Assembly: GCA_033032865.1 (NCBI GenBank)
Contig: JAWHQI010000065.1
Span: 9,236,001 to 9,300,000 of the forward strand
DNA from: Dactylorhiza incarnata
Taxonomy: Eukaryota; Streptophyta; Magnoliopsida; Asparagales; Orchidaceae
Direction of reading: 5' to 3'
Length of the DNA: 64,000 nucleotides
Below are positions 57,200-64,000 of the stretch, piece by piece (position 1 is the stretch's first letter; each line of letters begins with the position of its first letter). Under the pieces are notes generated by a model that saw only the letters and a program-made list of their open reading frames with translations, was not told the DNA's origin and did not search any database. A program made the translations under genes and the position numbers.

Positions 57200-57306
57200 T
57201 GTACGAAATGAGAGATTAGAGGAAAAGAGAAGGCAGTAATAAAGTATTCTCCTTAAAATATTAATATATATTCATATGCAATTCATGTACAAAGAGCTCC
57301 TTATAT
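57200..57306 (-). repeat. Copia-2 5' LTR, truncated
   Basis: Collinear with the first 105 or so bases of 51181-51389 up to 'ctccttatat', then diverges. Confidence 0.85.
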
Positions 57307-57334
57307 CCGAATTCGGCCCAATTCAACATACGTT

Positions 57335-57665
57335 GATTTCAGAAATCGACCTGCGTCGAATTTTAATCGAGTTCCCAAATCGACGTGCATCGAATTTTAA
57401 TCGATCCCAAATTGACCTGCGTCAAATTCTAATCGATTTCCCCGACGAGCGTGGATTTCCCAACCCGACGAGCGTTGATTTCCCAACCCGACGAGCATTG
57501 ATTTCCCAACCCGACGAGTGTTGATTTCCCAACCCGATGTGCGTCGATTTCCCAACCCGATGTGCACCGATTTCCCAACTCTATGTGCGCCGATTTCCAA
57601 ACTCGACGTTCGTCGATTTCCCAACTCGATGTGCGTCGATTTCCTAATTTGACGTGAGTCGAATT
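57335..57665. repeat. Minisatellite: ~33-bp then 23-bp units
   Basis: 57340-57440 holds about three units around 'tcgaattttaatcga'. 57452-57660 holds about nine units of 23 bp, 'gatttcccaacccgacgagc' plus gtt or variants. The 23-bp period cycles through all three frames, so the open frames on the minus strand are by-products. Confidence 0.9.
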
Positions 57666-57967
57666 CATGTCTGCGTTTGGTTCTAGTTCCTAACCGTAAA
57701 CCAAATCGACGTGCGTTGAATTCAAATCGATGTTTTGGTTTCTGTTTAAGTACGTCGAGCATAGGCTAAACAACCCTTTTGAATTCAATTCGATGAGCAA
57801 CAAACTTTGATACCTATTTAATTAATTCTCTATTAATTAAATACCATAAATACACATTTTGGACTTGGTTTTTCATTATATCTAATGTAATAAAACCAAT
57901 ACGACCATTTATCCATTTTTCGCACATTCTTAACATGCTATCCTATATGTTTATATTACGTTGACAG
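57666..57967. other. Unassigned AT-rich sequence
   Basis: Continues a few 'tcgacgtgcgttgaattcaa' echoes of the minisatellite to about 57790, then plain AT-rich DNA. Confidence 0.6.
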
Positions 57968-60440
57968 CTAGACTAATCTCTTGATTACTTCTTGATCACA
58001 AATTCCAACATCATCACGGTCTTGAAGATCTGCATGCAAGGCTTGCACTTGGCACTCGCCAAGCAAACTATATGGGAGCTTCAGGGGCGGTCGCTGTAGA
58101 CCACCTGAAAGGGAATCGAGCCGGCGACGGATTGGCTGGAGGTGTTGTACCACAACTCTGCCCAAGTTATTCGCCGAGTCCACTGACGAGGATGTTCGGT
58201 AGCGAAACAACGCAAGTGCATGCCAATGCAGTAGTTATGGTCGTCGGTTTGCCCGTCGATCTGTGGGTGGTATGCTGTGCTGAAACGAAGCTTGTTGCCC
58301 TGCATGAGAAAAAACTTATGCTAGTATGAACTCATAAACACCGGTCTGCGGTCACTAACAATGGAATGGGGAAAACTGTGACGATGAACCCCTCCCCTAT
58401 GAAAACCCATGTGATAGAGCTGGTCGTGTATGGATGCTTGATAAGTATGTAGTGCTCGTACTTAGAGAGGTGATCCACGACGACCAAAAGGCAATTGTAG
58501 CTCTGAGAGCGAGGTAGGTGAGTGATAGAGTCCATGGCGATGTCCTCCCAAACGATGTCGGGTACCTGCTAAGTTATTAAAGGTGCAAGGTGCATCGAGG
58601 CGCAAAGGGGTCCTAGAGCCTAGGCGCAAGGCGCAGATGCGCGCCTGAGATGCAAAAAAAAAAATACAGTTTATTAAATACAAAAACATATAAAATAAAT
58701 CTACCACCACATCAACACACTAGAATTATATTTATGTTGGATATGCGCTCGAGTGCCCCGCCGTAGAGGTGTCATGAAACTCATGAAGGAGGCACGAAAT
58801 TCACGAAGATGAATCAACGACCACCAGTCGATCACGGTAATGTATCTCTTCGCCCACGAGGTGGAAGGGGGGATGGATCATGGCATAGTCGGGATCTCTT
58901 TACACATCGGCTAGGATGGCGTCAACATCATGTTACCACGTGTGGGAACGATTAACAGAGTTACCATTAACATCCTTTCGAGAAAGGGCATTCACGACGT
59001 TGTTTGCTAAACCCACTTTGTACTCAATGGAGAAGTTGTAACCCAATAGCTTGGCGATCCACAGTTGCTAGAATGGAGTTGTCATCTTTTGATTCTAGAG
59101 GTGGCACAAACTGTGATGATCAGTACGAAGAATGAAGAGGCGGTTAAGAAGATGAGGACGCCAGTGCTGGACGACCAACACCAGTGCCCACAGTCGCTAT
59201 CGCAAGCCGAGACGATATATATCGATGATTTGTAAAGGGTTTGCTGAAGTAGGTGATGGAGAAACCCTCTTGCATAAGGACAACGCCTACACCCTTTTCG
59301 GAGGCATCACATTTGATGACGAATGGTTTGATGAAATCAGACATGCTAAGCATTAGGGAGGATATCAAGACCACTGTTAGCTGTGGAAGGCTTCCTCAGC
59401 CGCTGAGCTCCACTCGAACTGCACCTACATCTTGAGGTCTGTAAGCGGATGTGCAAGCGCGCCATAGTTGTGTGAATTAAGCGACGATAATACCCAGTGA
59501 GGCCCAGGAAGTCTCGTACTGCTTTGGTGAAGGAAGGTGTCTCCCACTGAAGGACGACTGCCACCTTGACCGGGTCCATGGGTAACCTAAAGGTGGAAAT
59601 AATTTGGTGAAAATTGTTAATCTGTGTCTGTCCTTTGTGATGTGCCATGGTCTGCTAGTAGCTGAAGCACAATCGCCAAGTGGTCGAGGTGGAGCTGCTA
59701 AGAGGGGATGTAAACCAATATGTCATCAAAGAAAATCAAGACAAACTTACGTAGGTGCGGGCGGAAGACGTCGTTCAAAGTAGATTGAATGTTGTCGGCT
59801 CTTTAGTCAAGTCAAATGGCACGACTAGGAGCTCATAATGCCCGCATGGGTGTGGAACACCGTCTTTGACACGTACTCAGCCTGCACACAGATTTGATGG
59901 TAGCCTGACCCGATATCCATTTTGGAGAAGTAAGCCGCCCCCTGTAGCTCATCCAAAAGATTCTGGATGAGTTGGATATGATATTTGTCAAGGATCCTGA
60001 GCTTGTTTAACTCTCGGTAGTCCACACAAAATCGCCAACGTCCGTCTTTTTTCCGCACCAGAAGAACCGGACTCGAGAAGGTGCTTGCACTTGGCTGAAT
60101 ATCCTTGCTTGCAACATCTCATACACCGTCACCTCAATGGAGGCCTCTGAGCGTGGCCGTAACGGTACAGAAGAACGGAGGTTGCAGCCTGCAGTTAAGT
60201 AGGTCTGGACGACGATTGAAAGATCCGAGGGCCGGTTCGACAGAAGCCCACATTGGGTGGAGATGAGGGACGCATGTTTGTCCAAGAAAAGTTGAATATC
60301 CAAGTGTTGGGGGGTCGTCACCAAGGGCGTGTCCGGCCCGAAGTGCCACAGTAGGATGCGGAACTCCAGATTGATGGTCTTGAGAATGGAGCGCAAGCCG
60401 ACCAGTGAATGAGCCAAGGTGGGGTCCCCTTGCAGAAGGT
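57968..60440 (-). mobile_element. Decayed Ty3/Gypsy pol fragment
   Basis: Minus-strand RT, RNase H and integrase in normal order with no LTRs or gag visible. RT: 'RWRFCVDYRELNKLRILDKY', 'LLDELQGAAYFSKMDIGSGY' and 'FLGLTGYYRRLIHTTM'. RNase H: 'KPFVIKCDASEKGVGVVLMQ'. Integrase: 'YNCLLVVVDHLSKYEHYILI', 'RFSTAYHPQIDGQTDDHNYC' and 'WAELWYNT'. It has many stops; the catalytic RT box was not recovered cleanly. At 58570-58740 there is a piece without pol similarity ('ggcgcaaggcgc' words), possibly a small insertion. Confidence 0.8.
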
Positions 60441-60659
60441 GGGATCACTGTTGTAAATGTCCTTTGACATGTTTGTCGACATGTCGTTTTGAGAGCAAAA
60501 CGACAATCTTTTCTAAAAAAATAGATTATGTCCTTTTGTAAAATATAGGCCAACATATCCGATTTTTTTCGATATATTGTCAGACACGACATTTGAACAT
60601 ATCGTCCGTTATTTATTTATTTTATATTATGTTAGCAGCAGATGTTTCACCTATATGTA
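60441..60659. other. AT-rich sequence between Gypsy fragment and Copia-3
   Basis: No gene. Continuous in character with 63729-64000 on the other side of Copia-3. Confidence 0.55.
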
Positions 60660-60762
60660 TGTCAAACATCAAAAATATTATATCTTACTTGAATAATAAC
60701 AACTCCTTCTATATATAGTAGAGGGCAATACACAATAATCAGAATAATTCTAACACTCCCCC

Positions 60763-61806
60763 TCAAGTTGGGCATGTAATATTTTTAATGCCCAACTTGC
60801 TAATAATAGTCGCAAAAGTTTTCTCACTCAATGCCTTAGTGAGAAAATCTGCAAGCTGGCCCTCCGACTGAACGAAAGGGGTACATACAATCCCTTTTAT
60901 AATATTTTCTTTGATGAAGTGTCGGTCCACTTTAACGTGCTTGGCGCGGTCATGTTGGACAGAGTTATAAGCAATGTTGATTGCAGCCTTGTTGTCACAA
61001 TGCAAGTTGAAAGGGCCGGCTTCCAATAATCCAAGATCATTCAAGAGGGAACGAAGCCACATCCCCTCACATATACCATGAGCCATAGCTCTAAACTCAG
61101 CCTCAACACTAAAGCGAGCCACTACGTGTTGTTTCTTGCTTCTCCAAGTGACCAGATTAGCCCCAACAAAGGAACAGTATCCTGTAGTAGATCTTCTATC
61201 ACTAACTGATCCAGCCCAATCGGCATCAGTATATACTTCAATTTTTAAGTTGTCACTAGGAGAGAATAGAATTCCCCTGCTAAGTGTGGTCTTCAAATAC
61301 CTCAGAATTCTGTGCACTGCATTAAGATGTCTGACCTTAGGAGAATGCATGTATTGACTTACCACTCATACTGCATAAGAAATGTCAGGACAGGTATGAG
61401 ATAGGTAAATCAGTTTACCTACCAGCTTCTGATAACTGGAGATATCTTCAACAGACTCTCCATCATCACACCCAAGTTTATGGCTAACTTCAATAGGAGT
61501 ATCAGCAAATTTGCAACCACTCATTCCTGTCTGTTTTAACAAGTCAAGGACATACTTTCGTTGCGAGATGTGAATACCATATTTTGATCTTGCTACCTTA
61601 ATCCCTAGAAAATATCTCAACTTACCCAAGTCTTTCACTTCAAATTCACTAGCAAGTTTAAGTTTCAGGGCACCAATCTCTTCCATGTCATCACCTGTAA
61701 TAACCATGTCATCAACATACACAATCAGTAGGGCCACCTTCATCTTTTTTTGTCTGATGAAAAGAGTGTGATCGGCATGACTTTGGGTATTGCCTAATGA
61801 GATCAT
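60763..61806 (-). pseudogene. Copia-3 reverse transcriptase C-terminus and RNase H
   Basis: Open except for one TGA at about 61363 between 'CPDISYAV' and 'VSQYMHSP'. Motifs: 'LLIVYVDDMVITGDDMEEI' (catalytic), 'LRYFLGIKVARSKYGIHISQ', 'EVYTDADWAGSVSDRRSTTG', 'HVVARFSVEAEFRAMAHG', 'LHCDNKAAINIAYNSVQHDR' and 'GQLADFLTKALSEKTF'. The RNase H acidic residues are present, but the usual C-S-S before x-E-A-E reads R-F-S. Confidence 0.88.
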
Positions 61807-61822
61807 GACTTTGTGAAGTCTA

Positions 61823-62827
61823 TCAAACCAAGCTCTTGGGGAATTTTTTTAACCCATATAGAGCTTTCTTCAACTTACAAACCTTCCCTTCCGAACCAAC
61901 ATAGACAAACCCAGGTGGCGCCGACATATAGACTTCCTCGTCCAACTCACCGTGCAGGAAAACATTCTTCACATCCAACTGCTGAAGGTCCCACCCTTTA
62001 CAGGTGACACAGGATAATAGGACCCGAATTGTATTCATTTTTGCCACATGAGCAAATGTCTTTTGGTAGTTAATACCATGAGTTTGGGTGTAACCTCTTG
62101 CCACCAGTCGAGCCTTGAATCTTTCCACAATACCTTCTGAGTTCTGCTTCACTGTAAAGAGCCATCGACAACCCACTATCTTCTTGCCAGGAGGGAGATC
62201 GACCAAGTCCCATGTATGATTCTTTTCTAGGGCCTGCATTTCTTCTATCATAGCCTTTGTCCATTTTGGGTGACCAAGTGCCTCCTGCCATGTACCGAGC
62301 ACACACACAGAGGAAAGAGACGCGACAAAGGCTTTATGGGAAGAGGTTAACGAGGCATATGACACATATTTAGATAAAGGATGTTGTGTGGATAAGCGAA
62401 TACCTTTCCGGAGAGCAATAGGTAACTCAAGAGTTGTTGTAGACGAGTCCGGTGGTGGCTCTGGTGTTATGGCATGCGACTGAGTGTTTGATCCTCTGCT
62501 TCTTCGAGTGTACACCTGCAACTCCTTTTCTTTGGGACTATCGTTGGGAATGTCCAAAATCTCCCCCTGAGTGGTAATGTATAGAGTAGGAAGAGGAAGA
62601 GGAAGAGTAGGAGTACACACTTCCAAGTGTGAAGGCTCCCCCTGAAGTGAGGACTCATAATAGGAAGTAGTTTCATGAAAGGTGACATCCATAGAGACAA
62701 ATATTTTCTGGCAAGGCGGATGATAACATTTGTACCCTTTTTGTGTAGGAGAATAACCAATGAACACACAATGAAGGGCACGAGGATCAAGTTTTATTCG
62801 AGTAATATTATGACAAAACACAAGCAT
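61823..62827 (-). pseudogene. Copia-3 integrase C-terminus and reverse transcriptase N-terminus
   Basis: 'LDPRALHCVFIGYSPTQKGY', a Pro/Thr-rich linker, 'HPLSKYVSYASLTSSHKAFV', 'HPKWTKAMIEEMQALEKNHT', 'GCRWLFTVKQNSEGIVERFK' and 'LDVKNVFLHGELDEEVYM'. The frame breaks at a T run (61847-61853) where 'LKQSPRAW' is expected; a single-base slip would explain it. Confidence 0.88.
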
Positions 62828-63375
62828 CCGAACACACGGGGTATAAGAGAAGTGAGAGGAATCCCCAATCTATGAAGAGGAGTGTGATTGCCCAGATGAC
62901 GAGACGACATGCGATTGATAAGGTATGCCGCAGTAAGAAGGGCATCACCCCAATAGTATTTGGGAAGAGACATCGTAAATAACAAGCATCGCGTGACTTC
63001 AAGAAGATGACGATTTTTCCGTTCAGCAACACCATTTTGTGCAGGGGAATGCACACAAGTGGTTTGAGGAACAATACCATGATCACTCAAATAGTTTTCA
63101 AATTTGGTATCCATATATTGACGCCCATTATCACTGCGAAGAGTTTTAATTGTGACACCAAATTGAGTATAAATCAGTTTATGAAATTTTTGGAAAAGGG
63201 GAAACAGTTCATTTTTACTATGCATCAAATAAACTCACGTAATGCGAGAAAAACAATCAATAAATGTAATGAACCAATGATAACCAGAGATAGATGCAAC
63301 ATGGCAAGGTCCCCATACATCACTGTGAATAGTATGAAACGGTACATCAGAAGGCTTAGAATGAGGTAGAGGAGA
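62794..63375 (-). pseudogene. Copia-3 integrase core
   Basis: Starts near 63370 with 'HSDVWGPCHVASISGYHWF' (first catalytic Asp), then a stop near 63229. It continues 'TIKTLRSDNGRQYMDTKFEN' (second Asp), 'NGVAERKNRHLLEVTRCLLF' (Glu) and 'RVFGCLCFV', with a frameshift near 62815 into the next segment. Confidence 0.88.
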
Positions 63376-63728
63376 GAAAAGCGAAATTTTTCTGACAAAA
63401 ATTAGTCACATCGGACGGTTGCCGGAGGAGGGGCGTCCGGCCGGGACCGATCGGTCCCTGCGCCGGTCGGCGAGCGAGACAGAGACGGAAGCGTTTTCAA
63501 AAAGGAGGGGAGAGGAAGAGGGCTGCGGTGGAGGGAAAGAGAAGAGGGGAAGAAGGGGGAAGGGGCTGCGGTGGCGGTGCAACGGCGGGATCGAGCAGCC
63601 GACGGAAGCCCTAGGGCGACGTTCGCTCTGATACCATGTCAAACATCAAAAATATTATATCTTGAATAATAACAACTCCCTCTATATATAGTAGAGGACA
63701 ATACAGAATAATCAGAATAATTCTAACA

Positions 63729-64000
63729 ATTTATTATATTATATATGCCTAAATCAATAGGACTTGTCATTTCGTATTACAAAAAATATTGCAACTTTCA
63801 ACAAATTTATTATTATTTTATATTTTTAACATAAATTTGTTATGCATGAAAACACTTATAACTAATCCGAAATATTTAACATTTAAAACTTTTATTTTCT
63901 AGAAAATCTAGTCTTATCTAAATAAAATTATTGTATAATATTAAATATGTTTTACAATTTATCTATTTGTACTTGTTAATAGTAGTTGTAATGTATTACT
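63729..64000. other. AT-rich sequence to window end
   Basis: No gene or repeat boundary is seen. Confidence 0.6.

Larger units (their letters stand above)
51181..57306 (-). mobile_element. Copia-2: Ty1/Copia element, interrupted by a LINE
   Basis: Same family as Copia-1 by protein wording and LTR start, but on the minus strand and more decayed. The 3' LTR is 51181-51389. The 5' LTR survives only as 57200-57306 before a minisatellite replaces it. Primer site TGGTATCAGAGCC (minus, 57187-57199); purine tract (minus GCGGGGGAGGG, near 51390). Gag, protease, integrase, RT and RNase H follow in order, all with stops or frameshifts. Confidence 0.88.
60660..63728 (-). mobile_element. Copia-3: compact Ty1/Copia element lacking gag and protease
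   Basis: Very short LTRs, 60660-60755 (96 bp) and 63637-63728 (92 bp), TGTCAAACATC...TTCTAACA, differ by a 4-bp indel and a few bases. Flanks are atgta and attta, a near-perfect 5-bp duplication. Primer site (minus TGGTATCAGAGCGAACG) adjoins the 5' LTR and a purine tract (minus 'cttgagggggag') adjoins the 3' LTR. The leader jumps straight to integrase. Confidence 0.88.

Noticed and set aside
56627..57211. 194-codon frame on the plus strand
   Set aside because: Lies in the Copia-2 leader repeats, antisense to the element; explained by tandem repetition.
57452..57660. Regular repeats resembling a CRISPR array
   Set aside because: Units are contiguous with no unique spacers, in plant nuclear DNA full of retrotransposons; it is a minisatellite.
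57397..57762. 121-codon frame through the minisatellite
   Set aside because: The 23-bp unit lacks stops in most frames, so open frames arise automatically.

Overview
The window is nuclear DNA from a flowering plant. It is dominated by nested, mostly broken transposable elements: Ty3/Gypsy and Ty1/Copia LTR retrotransposons, two large non-autonomous LTR elements, an RTE-type LINE, tRNA-derived SINEs, a hAT transposon and a TIR element carrying gene fragments. There are no operons, CRISPR arrays or rRNA genes. The GC-rich coding style of one captured gene fragment hints at a monocot, but this is weak evidence.

Layout. 1-2842: AT-rich non-coding sequence with motifs like those of retrotransposon non-coding regions. 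2843-10226: a minus-strand non-autonomous LTR element (here NA1) with a tRNA-Asp-type primer site. It abuts the reverse transcriptase of a Gypsy element whose 5' half survives (10227-14389). 14390-15289: a second LTR/gag remnant. 16543-19252: a solo LTR with perfect 5-bp target duplications. 20178-22707: a hAT element with perfect 8-bp duplications. 22716-23477: a Copia remnant. 23478-24280: a direct repeat. 24289-25189: a TIR element with fragments of a sterol C24-methyltransferase gene.

25670-49703 holds what I read as the first four coding exons of a host gene, PIG-W/GWT1 (inositol acyltransferase of GPI-anchor synthesis). Exons 1-3 are compact. Exon 4 lies 23.5 kb downstream, and the intervening intron is packed with nested elements. 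The main one is a minus-strand chromovirus-like Gypsy (29383-48388). A second non-autonomous LTR element (NA2, 31353-37787) sits in its integrase, and a Copia (Copia-1, 42193-47447) sits in its 5' LTR. SINE copies follow at 48655-49290. The next intron, from 49704 apparently to beyond the window, holds Copia-2 (51181-57306), itself interrupted by a LINE (52002-53203). It also holds a minisatellite, a decayed Gypsy pol (57968-60440) and Copia-3 (60660-63728), which lacks gag and protease.

Target duplications and interrupted reading frames let the order of several insertions be read directly. No element seen has an intact coding region, so any recent movement must have relied on proteins supplied elsewhere. 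The most interesting items are the inferred PIG-W gene with its TE-filled intron, the sterol methyltransferase capture, and the two non-autonomous LTR families. NA1 carries tRNA-like Pol III boxes inside its LTR.
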